Shown here piece after piece: positions 1 to 7,779 of a stretch of DNA of 17,773 nucleotides. Numbering within the stretch: position 1 is the first letter of the stretch; the number at the start of each line of letters is the position of its first letter. The position numbers and the translations under genes are program-made. The notes beneath the pieces are model-generated. The model ran no database searches, was not told where the DNA came from, and worked only from the letters and a program-made list of their open reading frames with translations. Origin of the DNA: Candidatus Bathyarchaeota archaeon (GTDB lineage Archaea; Thermoproteota; Bathyarchaeia; TCS64); contig JAGTQJ010000011.1 of NCBI GenBank assembly GCA_018396515.1, forward strand, positions 1-17,773, in the 5' to 3' direction.

Positions 1-1
1 C

Positions 2-607
2 CCAAGCCAGGACACCCTCCTCGCAGCCTACTCTAGGTACATTGTCGAGAATAGGGGAGGAGGAGTAGTCGTCACCCATATAGGAGCCTCTATGTGCATC
101 GATGAGGCTGTATCAGAGGTAGGGGGAACCGTGGCAAGAACGAGGGTAGGGGATGTGAGCATCGCCGAGGAGATAATGAGGCGAGAGGCCATATTTGGGG
201 GGGAGCCCGTGGGCGCTTGGATACACCCCGATATCCATCTATGCCCCGACGGTCTCCTCTCAGCCCTTAAGCTTCTTGAGGCCCTAGAGGGGAGAACCCT
301 CTCCGAGTTTATGGAAGGGATCAATGAGTATCCCATATTGAGCGCGAAGCTCGACTGCCGTGAAGACAAGAAGGAAGAGGTGATGAGTAGGATCTCCCAC
401 AGCTACCCCGAGGCCCTAAGAGAGGCAGAGGTCACAACAATCGATGGTCTCCGCCTCGACTTCGAGGATGGATGGATCCTCATAAGGGCTTCTGGAACAG
501 AGCCAGCAATTAGGATAACCGTCGAGGCGAGAGAACTTGAAGCTGCAAGGGGCTACCTGAAGAGTGCACAAGAACTCGTATCAAAGGCCCTAAAGGGGAT
601 CTCATGA
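2..607 (+). CDS. Phosphohexomutase, GlmM-like (phosphoglucosamine/phosphomannomutase), 5'-truncated by window
   Basis: The frame is open from the left edge, so the N-terminal part with the phosphoserine loop lies outside; about 201 residues are visible. The visible part covers the end of domain 3 and domain 4 of the alpha-D-phosphohexomutase superfamily. Seen are a Gly-rich strand before the first visible Met, the run TRVGDVSIAEEI, the sugar-binding GGEPVGAWI with PDGLLSAL, and the C-terminal phosphate-binding motif RASGTEPAIRI. The enzyme would interconvert hexose(amine)-6-phosphate and -1-phosphate in the cytoplasm. Its stop overlaps the start of the next gene (ATGA at 604-607), a nucleotidylyltransferase, which fits glucosamine-6-P to glucosamine-1-P conversion for UDP-GlcNAc synthesis. 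Substrate (GlcN versus Man/Glc) cannot be fixed from this fragment. Confidence 0.9.
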   Translation, partial: PSQDTLLAAYSRYIVENRGGGVVVTHIGASMCIDEAVSEVGGTVARTRVGDVSIAEEIMRREAIFGGEPVGAWIHPDIHLCPDGLLSALKLLEALEGRTLSEFMEGINEYPILSAKLDCREDKKEEVMSRISHSYPEALREAEVTTIDGLRLDFEDGWILIRASGTEPAIRITVEARELEAARGYLKSAQELVSKALKGIS

Positions 608-1884
608 AAGGTGTGGTTCTAGCCGCGGGGTTAGGGGTTAGGCTAAAGCCCTTCACCCTCACCAGGCCAAAGGCGATGATCCCCGTTGGAGGGGCCCCAT
701 TATTGGAGTGGATTCTGAGGAGGCTTAGGGAGGCGGGGGTCAGGGAGATCCTCATCATAACCCACCACATAGAAAGCCTTATCAGGGATTACTTCGGCTC
801 AGGCTCAAAGCTCGGATTAAAGCTCTACTTCGCGAGGCAGGAAAGGGTACTGGGAACCGCCGACGCTTTCAGAGTGGCAGAGGCCTTCGTGAAGGGGGAG
901 GAGTTCCTCGGTCTCAATGGAGACCTATACCTTTCACCTGGGACTATTGAAAGGGTTTTAGAGGGCCACAGAGAGGGGGAGGTCACCATGACGGTTGTGC
1001 CGGTTGAGACGCCTTCGAGGTACGGGATCGTCACGCTTGAGGGGGGTTTGGTGAGGGGGCTTGTGGAGAAGCCAGAGCCTGGAAAGGAGCCAAGCAGGCT
1101 GGCAAACGCTGGAATATACGTCTTCCCTCAGAGGGTCTTCGAATGGATAAGGAGGACCCCACCCTCAGCCAGAGGAGAGTATGAGATAACCGAATCCCTA
1201 AGGATGATGATGGAAGCAGGGGAAACGATAAGGGCTGTGGAGATAGCCCCCGATTACTGGCTTGAGATAGGATATCCATGGAAGCTCCTAGAGGCGAACG
1301 AGAGGATCCTCAGGGCCCTCGAGCATCGGGTTGAGGGAGAATTGGAGGAAGGGGCTGTTATAATCCCACCCGTCAAGATCGGGAAGGGTACGAGGGTTAG
1401 GTCTGGATCCTACATAGAAGGCCCCGTGCTCATCGGCGAGGGCTGCGATATAGGTCCGAACTGCTATATAAGGCCCCACACGAGCATAGGCTCGGGGGTC
1501 AGGGTGGGGAATGGATGCGAGGTGAAGAACAGCATAGTGATGGATGGGACTCACATCTCCCACCTATGCTATGTCGGGGACAGCGTCATAGGTGAGGGAT
1601 GCAACCTAGGAGCTGGAACGATAACTGCCAACCTCAGATTCGACGGTAGGGACGTGGAAGTGAGGGTGGAGGATAGGGTGATAAGCTCGGGTAGGAGAAA
1701 GCTTGGGGCCTTCATAGGGGATGAGGCCCAGACAGGGGTGAACGTGAGCCTAATGCCGGGGGTGAAGATCGGGCCCAGGGCGTGGATAGCCCCCGGCCTC
1801 ACAGTATATGAAGATGTCCCCGAGGGGGCCCTCTACTCCATCCCCCGAGGTGGAGTTGGGCCTAGAGCCCGGCGCCACATTTAA
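604..1884 (+). CDS. glmU: Bifunctional sugar-1-phosphate nucleotidylyltransferase / amino-sugar-1-phosphate acetyltransferase (archaeal GlmU-like)
   Basis: A 426-residue protein. The N-terminal Rossmann-like nucleotidyltransferase domain (about 1-230) has the signature LAAGLGVRLKPFT followed by PKAMIPVGG, LNGDLYL for metal/NTP binding, and VEKPEPG. The C-terminal half (about 245-420) is a left-handed beta helix of hexapeptide repeats (IGKGTRV, IGEGCDIGPN, IGSGVRVGNG) with the acetyltransferase-type motif NLGAGTITANLRFDG. This two-domain order is that of archaeal GlmU-like proteins such as Sulfolobus ST0452, which make UDP-GlcNAc or dTDP-sugars and acetylate glucosamine-1-P. It is translationally coupled to the preceding GlmM-like mutase, so the pair would supply activated amino sugars for glycans. 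Nucleotide and sugar specificity are inferred only. Confidence 0.92.
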   Translation: MKGVVLAAGLGVRLKPFTLTRPKAMIPVGGAPLLEWILRRLREAGVREILIITHHIESLIRDYFGSGSKLGLKLYFARQERVLGTADAFRVAEAFVKGEEFLGLNGDLYLSPGTIERVLEGHREGEVTMTVVPVETPSRYGIVTLEGGLVRGLVEKPEPGKEPSRLANAGIYVFPQRVFEWIRRTPPSARGEYEITESLRMMMEAGETIRAVEIAPDYWLEIGYPWKLLEANERILRALEHRVEGELEEGAVIIPPVKIGKGTRVRSGSYIEGPVLIGEGCDIGPNCYIRPHTSIGSGVRVGNGCEVKNSIVMDGTHISHLCYVGDSVIGEGCNLGAGTITANLRFDGRDVEVRVEDRVISSGRRKLGAFIGDEAQTGVNVSLMPGVKIGPRAWIAPGLTVYEDVPEGALYSIPRGGVGPRARRHI

Positions 1885-1888
1885 TTCT

Positions 1889-2224
1889 ATGAAGGGCTAT
1901 AAGGAGTATAGGAGGAGCATGGAGAAAGAGTTCTTCAGGAGGCTCTTCCCACATCTAGCGGAGGAGATCGATAAGGGAGCCTCAAAGATGGTGATAAGCG
2001 GCCTCAGAAAGGAAGGGAGATGGGCCGGCTATGACCCCGATGTAGTTGATTTTATCAGGAGGTGTGACACAGAGGCCCAAGCCGAGGAGATCATAGACTA
2101 TATGGAGAGGAGGATGGAGATTACCCACGAGAGGGCCGAGGAACTCAGAGCACAGCTTAGGGATAAGGGGCTGAGGAGCTTCGGGGAGAAGAAGGAACCA
2201 GGCTACTACTTCAAAGAGGGTTAG
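1889..2224 (+). CDS. DUF2095-like small archaeal protein, function unknown
   Basis: A 111-residue charged, soluble protein starting 4 nt after the GlmU-like stop. The chosen ATG at 1889 follows the stop directly; the internal ATG at 1919, preceded by GGAGG at 1911-1915 but with only 3 nt spacing, would give a product beginning MEKEFFRRLFPHLAEE and is an alternative. A longer reading from 1808 would overlap GlmU by 77 nt and is unlikely. The pattern FPHLAEEIDKG, YDPDVVDFIRRC, EIIDYMERR and the C-terminal LRSFGEKKEPGYYF matches my recollection of the archaeal DUF2095 family. No catalytic motif, signal peptide or membrane segment is visible. Position suggests co-transcription with glmM/glmU, but a functional link is not shown. 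Confidence 0.75.
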   Translation: MKGYKEYRRSMEKEFFRRLFPHLAEEIDKGASKMVISGLRKEGRWAGYDPDVVDFIRRCDTEAQAEEIIDYMERRMEITHERAEELRAQLRDKGLRSFGEKKEPGYYFKEG

Positions 2225-2276
2225 GGAAGAACCTATTCAGGAGCTTCAGGAATAAGGGCTGAAAAGGGGAAAATTG

Positions 2277-2291
2277 CGAAAGAGGTTTAAG
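2277..2291 (+). promoter_or_regulatory. BRE/TATA promoter of the MJ1332-type GTPase gene
   Basis: A purine-rich BRE-like CGAAAG (2277-2282) precedes the TATA element TTTAAG (2286-2291). Its centre is about 27 nt upstream of the TTG at 2316, the distance expected from an archaeal TATA box to the transcription start. The mRNA would thus begin at or next to the start codon. Confidence 0.6.
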
Positions 2292-2315
2292 CTTCAGAGC
2301 GGTTCCTGATCTGGC

Positions 2316-3527
2316 TTGGGCCTATTGGTTGGCATCGTTGGGAAGGCGAATGTAGGGAAGAGTACCTTCTTCTCCGCGCTGACCCTTAAGGTCGTCGAGA
2401 TAGCTGGCTTTCCCTTCACCACCATAAAGGCCAACAGGGGGGTAGCATATGTCAGAACCCCATGCGTCTGCAGGGAGTTCAATGTTAGGGACAACCCGGT
2501 AAACTCCGCTTGCATCGACGGGATCCGCCTCATACCCGTAGAGGTGATAGACTGCCCTGGCCTCATCAGAGGGGCTCACATGGGAAAGGGGCTTGGAAAC
2601 CAGTTCTTAGATGAGGTGAGGAGGGCAGACGCCCTGATAGTCGTCTGCGACGCAGCCGGGGAAACCGACGATAATGGTCAGCCCGTGCCACTCGGGAGCC
2701 ATGACCCCCTCAACGATATCAAGATATTCGAGTCGGAGTTCGATGAATGGCTCCTCGCCCTGATTAGGAAGGACTGGGACAGGATAGTCAGGATGGCGGA
2801 GGCAGCTAGAGAAGAGATAGGAAAATACCTAGAGGAGAAGCTGACCGGCCTAGGCATAAACAGGGGCAACATCTCCGAGGCCGTGGATAGGTTAGGGCTG
2901 GATGCCTATAGAGCTGGAAGGTGGAGCATAGAGGACCTGAAACGCTTCGCATCAGAGCTCAGGAGGATCTCGAAGCCCCTGCTTATCGCTGCGAATAAGG
3001 CTGACAAGGACCCAGCCGAGAGGAATGTGGAGAGGTTAAGGGAGGCGGGCTACCATGTCATCCCGACGTGCGCGGAGGCCGAGCTAGCCCTCAGGAGGGC
3101 CTCCTCCTCGGGCCTAATAAGATACAATCCCGGGGATAGGGATTTCGAGATCCAGAACCCCTCAGCCCTCTCAGATGCGCAGAGAAGAGCCTTAGAGGTC
3201 ATAAGAGAGAGGGTGTTCAGGAAATGGGGAGGAACGGGTGTTCAAGATGCTATAGACCAGGCCTTCTTTAAGCTTCTAGATGTCATACCTGTATATCCGG
3301 TGGAGGACGCGGAGAAGCTCACCGATCATCACGGTAGGGTCCTACCAGACTGCTACCTCATCCCCAGGGGCACAACCGCTAAGGAGTTTGCAGGCCTCAT
3401 CCACACGGAGCTAATGGAGGGCTTTATCCACGCGATAGATGCGAGGACCGGGAGGAGGCTCGGGGAAGATTACGTCCTCAAGGAGAACGATGTCATCCAG
3501 ATAGTCTCAGCCAAGGCTAAAAGGTGA
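2316..3527 (+). CDS. MJ1332-type GTPase with C-terminal TGS domain (Obg/YchF-related)
   Basis: A 403-residue TRAFAC GTPase. G1 is GIVGKANVGKS (residues 6-16), the switch I region has FPFTTIKANRGVAYVRTPC, G3 is DCPGLIRGAHMGKGLGNQFLDEV in segments, and G4 is NKAD (227-230). The last about 90 residues form a TGS domain with GGTGVQDAIDQAFF and VYPVEDAEK. The whole resembles Methanocaldococcus MJ1332. G4 NKAD predicts guanine specificity, unlike bacterial YchF, whose altered G4 favours ATP. Members are thought to act at the ribosome. The start is TTG because an in-frame TGA lies two codons upstream and no ATG or GTG is available; a second TTG lies at 2325. A TATA box at -27 suggests a leaderless transcript. 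Monocistronic by spacing. Confidence 0.93.
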   Translation: MGLLVGIVGKANVGKSTFFSALTLKVVEIAGFPFTTIKANRGVAYVRTPCVCREFNVRDNPVNSACIDGIRLIPVEVIDCPGLIRGAHMGKGLGNQFLDEVRRADALIVVCDAAGETDDNGQPVPLGSHDPLNDIKIFESEFDEWLLALIRKDWDRIVRMAEAAREEIGKYLEEKLTGLGINRGNISEAVDRLGLDAYRAGRWSIEDLKRFASELRRISKPLLIAANKADKDPAERNVERLREAGYHVIPTCAEAELALRRASSSGLIRYNPGDRDFEIQNPSALSDAQRRALEVIRERVFRKWGGTGVQDAIDQAFFKLLDVIPVYPVEDAEKLTDHHGRVLPDCYLIPRGTTAKEFAGLIHTELMEGFIHAIDARTGRRLGEDYVLKENDVIQIVSAKAKR

Positions 3528-3627
3528 AGGAGCTCGAGATCGAAGATCACCCAACTTAATAGGATAGGATGACAATTTAGTTCTCTGAAGGTCATACCCC
3601 CTCAGATATGGAGTCGTCGTAGGCTGG

Positions 3628-4323
3628 TTAGATATAATAATCAGATATCTTCCCATCGAGGTAGTATTGAACCAGATATCTTACATATCTAGAGATATAT
3701 CCAAGATATGACCAGGTTCTAAGCCTCCTTGGTGAGGTCCAGAGGGTTGTCTCGGATGTGAATATGAACCTCCCCATCTGCCTGATCCTCAGGGATAGAT
3801 CTAAATCCTCGCATGCGTAGAGGTCTTCGTTGAACCCTCCAACCTTTAGAAAGGGTGCCTTGAGATAGGAGTGGCATGAGAAGTAGCTGAACTCATGAAC
3901 TCTCACCCTGTTCGCAAAACGGGCGAGGATATTGTTTAACTGGTACATCCCCATCTCGATTCCATTTCCGCCTAGTGGGAGAACCCTACAGGAGACCCCT
4001 ACAACCCCAGGATCCTCATAGGCCTCTTCGAGGACGGAGAGGCAGTTTGGCTCAGCCACCGTATCTGCGTCGAGGAATAGTAATGCGTCTCCTACAGCGT
4101 GCCTCGCCCCCTCGTTTTTAGCTGAGCCCACGTCGTGGGGCCTCCTTCTCTCCACCTCCACAACCCTGTAACCATATCTCCTAGCTATCTCCCTGGTTCG
4201 GTCATGGCTCCCGCTATCCACGACTATGACCTCGAAACGGCTATATCTCTGCCTTCTCAGAGACCTCAAGCATGCCTCTATTATCCTCTCCTCGTTAAAG
4301 GTTGGGATGATCACGGAGAACAT
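3628..4323 (-). CDS. Family 2 glycosyltransferase (GT-A fold)
   Basis: About 231 residues from the ATG at 4323, which gives the typical beginning MFSVIIPTFNEE. A TTG four codons upstream (4335), preceded by GAGGGG, is an alternative. GT2 marks are VIIPTFNEERIIEACLRSL, EVIVVDSGSHDRT, the metal/nucleotide-binding triad LFLDADT, and the acceptor-side EDLDLSLRIRQMG. There is no convincing transmembrane segment; the C-terminus is Tyr-rich and basic (SYLGYISRYVRYLVQYY) and could contact membrane lipids. It would transfer a sugar from a nucleotide donor, perhaps UDP-GlcNAc made by the nearby GlmM/GlmU pair, but donor and acceptor are unknown. It follows L15e on the same strand after 186 nt. Confidence 0.9.
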   Translation of the reverse strand: MFSVIIPTFNEERIIEACLRSLRRQRYSRFEVIVVDSGSHDRTREIARRYGYRVVEVERRRPHDVGSAKNEGARHAVGDALLFLDADTVAEPNCLSVLEEAYEDPGVVGVSCRVLPLGGNGIEMGMYQLNNILARFANRVRVHEFSYFSCHSYLKAPFLKVGGFNEDLYACEDLDLSLRIRQMGRFIFTSETTLWTSPRRLRTWSYLGYISRYVRYLVQYYLDGKISDYYI

Positions 4324-4429
4324 CTTCTCCCCCAATGAGGCCCCCCTCAGGGTCTCCTCCTTACCATAGAGCTGCTAAATCAGACACCCACCCGAGCCGG
4401 ATCATCCCATCCTCAATCTCCCTGTGACT

Positions 4430-4447
4430 CGGTTCCCCCAAGAACCG
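4430..4447 (-). other. 6-bp perfect hairpin between L15e and the glycosyltransferase
   Basis: CGGTTC (4430-4435) and GAACCG (4442-4447) pair around a 6-nt loop, in the spacer between two co-directional minus-strand genes. On the minus strand no U-run follows, so it is not a classic terminator. It may be an mRNA processing or stability element, or chance. Confidence 0.3.
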
Positions 4448-4509
4448 GAACATAACATCGGAGGAGAGAGGCTCTGAAACGCCAGATATCCCTAGGAGAG
4501 CGTTGAGGC

Positions 4510-4968
4510 TTAAGGGGGGGAACCGCTGATCCAGTTTAAGGTCTTATCCGATTTTATGATAGGGTGATGTGGATCCACGAGGATGACCTCAAACCACTTG
4601 GAGGTGCCGTCCTCCCAAACCCAATATGAGTTCAGGACCTCAAGGTTTGGATACCTCCTCGCTGCCCTCTCCTCGGCTATCAGCTGAAGGCTCTTAGCTG
4701 GGGTGTACTTGGCCACACCCATATGCTTCTGGCTTCTACCCATCCTTGGACGGATCTTCCTTCTACCCCCCCTCCTCACTCTGACCCTGACCACCACAAA
4801 CCCCTTCTTGTCCTTATATCCAAGGCGCCGAGCCCTATCGATCCTAGTGGGCTTATCGATCCTTACTATGGAGGGTTGGCGCCTCCACCTAATAGCCCTC
4901 TCCCTCATCAACCCATCCACGAAGCTCTCGTCAGGCTTCCTCCAAGCCTGTCTAAGGTATCTATACAT
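4510..4968 (-). CDS. rpl15e: Large ribosomal subunit protein L15e, C-terminally short
   Basis: A 152-residue protein of the archaeal/eukaryal L15e family, a 23S rRNA-binding component of the 50S subunit. The N-terminus [15 protein letters not shown], the core [20 protein letters not shown], the basic run VRVRRGGRR, and [20 protein letters not shown] with [10 protein letters not shown] are all characteristic. Family members usually run about 180-195 residues and end in a conserved stretch containing RGLTSAG; here the protein stops after NWISGSPP, so about 35 residues are missing. The stop follows a run of seven C (sense strand), so an indel or frameshift is possible, but no other frame downstream encodes the missing tail. 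The start ATG follows GGTTGAG and a TATA-like TTTATT at 5011-5016 on the minus strand. Confidence 0.9.
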   Translation of the reverse strand: MYRYLRQAWRKPDESFVDGLMRERAIRWRRQPSIVRIDKPTRIDRARRLGYKDKKGFVVVRVRVRRGGRRKIRPRMGRSQKHMGVAKYTPAKSLQLIAEERAARRYPNLEVLNSYWVWEDGTSKWFEVILVDPHHPIIKSDKTLNWISGSPP

Positions 4969-5010
4969 ATCCTCTCAACCTAGGTTATCGGAAAGAACCC
5001 CCTCCAACCT

Positions 5011-5016
5011 AATAAA
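5011..5016 (-). promoter_or_regulatory. TATA box upstream of L15e
   Basis: TTTATT on the minus strand lies about 45 nt upstream of the L15e ATG. Transcription would start near 4987, leaving a leader of about 19 nt with the Shine-Dalgarno-like GGTTGAG. Confidence 0.45.
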
Positions 5017-5141
5017 GTTTGGGGATCACCCGCAAACATGATAGTTCGAGATCCTTGAGGGTTCAAGGTAGATTTTGCTATGGGCCCCCTTCTACTACAA
5101 TAAAAGCTCTGAATCGATCTCCTTCCCCGTTGTTGCATAGG

Positions 5142-5150
5142 TTTTATAAG
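5142..5150 (+). promoter_or_regulatory. TATA box upstream of the membrane pyrophosphatase
   Basis: TTTTATAAG gives a predicted transcription start near 5172. The leader would then hold GGAGG at 5188-5192, 9 nt before the TTG at 5202. This spacing supports the start chosen for the pyrophosphatase. Confidence 0.55.
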
Positions 5151-5201
5151 TTAATAAGCAACTCATTTGAAGGGTTATGGGGAAGCCGGAGGAGCGGTGA
5201 G

Positions 5202-7217
5202 TTGGACTGGTTAACTTTCGTACCTGTCTCGGCTCTGGCCTCTATAATATTCGCAGGCTACCTCTACCACTACGTGAATAGGCAGGACTCAGGCTCTGAT
5301 AGGATGAGGGAGATAGCGGACGCTATCAGGATAGGGGCCAATGCCTATCTCAGGAGGCAGAACTCCGCCCTAGCCGTCTTCGCCGGGGTAATGGCGGTCA
5401 TCTTAGGCCTAGCCTTCTCAAACCTCCACCTCTCCCTCGCATATCTACTGGGAGCCCTATGCACGGCGGCTGCATCCTACTTCGGCATGAATGCCGCCGT
5501 GAGGGCGAATGTGAGAACCGCAAACGGGGCTGTGAAGGGGTTGAGCCGGGCCCTCCCCGTCGCTTACTTTGGGGGGGCGGTGATGGGCCTCTCCATAGTC
5601 GGGATCGCCGTCTTGGGTATGAGCATCCTGTTCTACATCTACAGCCTGCTTTACGGAGATATGGAGACCGCGTTGGACACCATACTGGGGTTCAGCTTCG
5701 GGGCGAGCTCCCTAGCCCTCTTCGCGAAGGCTGGGGGAGGAATATACACGAAGACGGCCGACATAGGCGCCGACCTAGTGGGGAAGGTTGAGCTGGGGAT
5801 CCCTGAGGATGACCCGAGGAACCCGGCCGTCATAGCCGACAATGTGGGTGATAATGTGGGCGACGTTGCGGGGATGGGGGCAGACCTGACGGACTCCTAT
5901 ATAGCTGGAACTATAGCGGCGATGCTCCTAGGAGCCAGGATATATCATTCTCCAATATATATAGTTCTGCCCTTGATGGTGAAGGCCATCGGGGTGGTCT
6001 CCTCTATGCTTGGAACCTTATTCGTGAGGTTTGGCATAAGGGGCAGCCCGGGCTCAGCCCTGAACAGGGGAACCTACGCGGCTTGTATAATATTCTCAAT
6101 ACTGCTGTACGTGGTGATAAGCCTCCTGAACCTTGGGGGGCTTGGCCTTGGGATCTTCTCGGCCATCATCGCGGGGCTGGTTGCGGGGATAATCATGGGC
6201 CTAACCACCGACTTCTTCACATCGATCGATAGAGGGCCCGTGAAGAGGACAGCTGAATCCTCGAAGACGGGGGCTGCGATAAATATCCTCTCAGGATTCT
6301 CATATGGCCTCTTGAGCATAATCCCCCCGATGATAGGCATAGTCGTCGCCATACTGGCAGCCTGGAACATCTCAGATATCTTCGGCCTAAACCACTACTA
6401 CGGGATCTCGATGGCTGCCGTTGGGATGCTGGCGGTTCTGGGAAGCGTGATAGCAGCTGATGCCTACGGACCAATAGCCGACAACGCTAAGGGGATAGCT
6501 GAACAGTCGGGCCTGGGTGAGGAGGTTATAGAGGTGATAGATAGGCTGGACGCGGCTGGAAACACCACCAAAGCCATCTCCAAAGGCTTCGCGATAGGTG
6601 CCGCGGCCCTCCAAGTTCTGGCGCTATTCTTCGCATACTCGGAGGAGGTGAAGATCCCTAGGGTCATAAACCTCATGGATCCCAATGTGCTCGGAGGCAT
6701 CCTTATCGGAGCCATGATGCCCCCGGTTTTATCGGCCCTCCTCATCCTAGCCGTTGGAAAGAATGCCTTCAGGATGGTGGAGGAAGTGAGAAGGCAGTTC
6801 AGGGAGATTCCCGGGCTCATGGAGGGGAGATCGAAGCCGGACTATGCCAGGTGCGTCGACATAGCTACGGCAGGGGCCCTGAAGGAGCTTATCCTTCCTG
6901 GGATCCTATCCATCTCGGTTCCCATACTGGTCGGCTTCACACTGGGCAAGCAGGCCCTAGCCGGATTCCTTGGGGGATGCATCATCACTGGGATCATCTT
7001 CGCCCTTATGATGGCGAACTCTGGCGGGATGTGGGACAACGCCAAGAAGTACATAGAGGAGGGGCACTTCGGGGGCAAAGGATCAGAGGCCCACAAGGCG
7101 GCCGTGGTAGGAGACACTGTGGGGGACCCCTTTAAGGACACGGCTGGCCCCTCACTGAACACGATGATAACAGTGATGGCCCTATCTGCAACAGTCTTCG
7201 CACCATTCTTCCTATAA
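5202..7217 (+). CDS. hppA: Membrane-bound ion-translocating pyrophosphatase, K+-independent type
   Basis: A polytopic protein of 671 residues with about 16 hydrophobic segments that couples PPi hydrolysis to H+ (or Na+) transport. The substrate site is clear: [12 protein letters not shown] (residues 186-197), [20 protein letters not shown], the Asp-rich [16 protein letters not shown], and near the C-terminus [17 protein letters not shown]. Within GNTTKA, Lys457 is at the position that separates families: Lys marks K+-independent enzymes, Ala K+-dependent ones. The start TTG at 5202 has GGAGG 9 nt upstream and a TATA box at 5142-5150. An in-frame extension back to 5019 is low-complexity, precedes the promoter and is not expected to be translated. 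It is divergent from L15e. The transported ion cannot be settled by eye, but the K+-independent class is mostly H+-pumping. Confidence 0.95.
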   Translation: MDWLTFVPVSALASIIFAGYLYHYVNRQDSGSDRMREIADAIRIGANAYLRRQNSALAVFAGVMAVILGLAFSNLHLSLAYLLGALCTAAASYFGMNAAVRANVRTANGAVKGLSRALPVAYFGGAVMGLSIVGIAVLGMSILFYIYSLLYGDMETALDTILGFSFGASSLALFAKAGGGIYTKTADIGADLVGKVELGIPEDDPRNPAVIADNVGDNVGDVAGMGADLTDSYIAGTIAAMLLGARIYHSPIYIVLPLMVKAIGVVSSMLGTLFVRFGIRGSPGSALNRGTYAACIIFSILLYVVISLLNLGGLGLGIFSAIIAGLVAGIIMGLTTDFFTSIDRGPVKRTAESSKTGAAINILSGFSYGLLSIIPPMIGIVVAILAAWNISDIFGLNHYYGISMAAVGMLAVLGSVIAADAYGPIADNAKGIAEQSGLGEEVIEVIDRLDAAGNTTKAISKGFAIGAAALQVLALFFAYSEEVKIPRVINLMDPNVLGGILIGAMMPPVLSALLILAVGKNAFRMVEEVRRQFREIPGLMEGRSKPDYARCVDIATAGALKELILPGILSISVPILVGFTLGKQALAGFLGGCIITGIIFALMMANSGGMWDNAKKYIEEGHFGGKGSEAHKAAVVGDTVGDPFKDTAGPSLNTMITVMALSATVFAPFFL

Positions 7218-7261
7218 AGATGGAAGCTAGAACTAGGACCTAACATCAGAGTCTTAAAATC

Positions 7262-7306
7262 GTCACTCACTTCTTTTCCTTAATCTGGTTTTAATACATT
7301 TCAATT
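7262..7306 (+). terminator. T-rich termination zone after the pyrophosphatase gene
   Basis: T-rich runs (CTTCTTTTCCTT, then GGTTTTAAT) follow the stop without a strong hairpin, as is common for archaeal U-tract termination. The zone lies between convergent genes. Confidence 0.4.
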
Positions 7307-7352
7307 ATCTAAGGTAAGACAACTTTTATAATTATAAAAGAATTGATCTTCT

Positions 7353-7778
7353 TTATTGTATGGCCCCATCGAGTTCTAGGTGGGACTTCTCCCTCAAATA
7401 TATGACGGGTATAAACCTCTCTCTAAGTCTCCTCCTAAGCTTCGTGTCATTCGTGGCTACGGGGCAGCCCCAAGCCTCGGCGAGGCGGATTATTAGTTCG
7501 TCTACGGTCTCCCCATCCCTTAACACCTCATCTACTCTCTCACATCTCTCAGCCAGTTTCAGGGCGAAGGCGGCTTGTCTTCTGAGGGATGGCTTGGCCT
7601 CTAGTTTAATGAGTTGGAGTTCCTCCAAGACGGGTGAAGGGACCACACATCTAGCTCGGCCTTCCAATAGACGTTGAAGCTCAGTGAAGATATCCACCCT
7701 AAATCTCATGGGTATGAATAGGAAGTTGGAATCTATTATTACGGGTAGGTCCCTTCTCCTATCGCTATCCTCCTTCAA
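7353..7778 (-). CDS. PIN-domain nuclease, archaeal Fcf1/Utp24-like
   Basis: A 141-residue single PIN domain. Acidic residues are spaced as in the family: Asp16 in IIDSNFLF, Glu52/Glu53 in PSPVLEELQ, Asp93 in ETVDELI, and Asn110-Asp111 in VATNDTKLRRRL. These would bind divalent metal for RNA cleavage. The position directly after aIF2-gamma is the usual archaeal location of the Fcf1-like PIN protein, whose eukaryotic relative cuts pre-rRNA in small-subunit processing; this makes an rRNA-processing role more likely than a toxin. No antitoxin gene is adjacent. The start is TTG at 7778, two bases from the aIF2-gamma stop, with GAGGGG five bases upstream; no ATG or GTG precedes the domain. Confidence 0.85.
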   Translation of the reverse strand: MKEDSDRRRDLPVIIDSNFLFIPMRFRVDIFTELQRLLEGRARCVVPSPVLEELQLIKLEAKPSLRRQAAFALKLAERCERVDEVLRDGETVDELIIRLAEAWGCPVATNDTKLRRRLRERFIPVIYLREKSHLELDGAIQ

Positions 7779-7779
7779 G

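Noticed and set aside
1808..1888. Upstream start of the DUF2095-like gene overlapping GlmU
   Set aside because: The extra residues are a frame shadow of the GlmU C-terminus; ATG 1889 follows the GlmU stop directly.
3639..3715. Repeated AGATATCT-like words
   Set aside because: They lie in the glycosyltransferase C-terminal coding sequence and are explained by AT-rich Tyr, Ile and Asp codons.
4361..4453. 30-codon minus-strand ORF beginning MFRFLGEPSHRE between L15e and the glycosyltransferase
   Set aside because: No ribosome binding site (the upstream bases are CCTCC), no family recognised, and it is part of a longer open frame that begins inside L15e.
5035..5080. tRNA-like T-arm (TTCGAGA) upstream of the pyrophosphatase
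   Set aside because: The flanking bases do not form a T-stem or acceptor stem; no tRNA cloverleaf was found here or in other gaps.
5019..5201. 61-residue N-terminal extension of the pyrophosphatase
   Set aside because: It lies upstream of and across the TATA box at 5142-5150, has no family similarity, and a better start with GGAGG exists at 5202.
7353..7778. PIN gene as a VapC toxin
   Set aside because: No antitoxin gene is adjacent, and the position after aIF2-gamma fits the Fcf1-like rRNA-processing protein.
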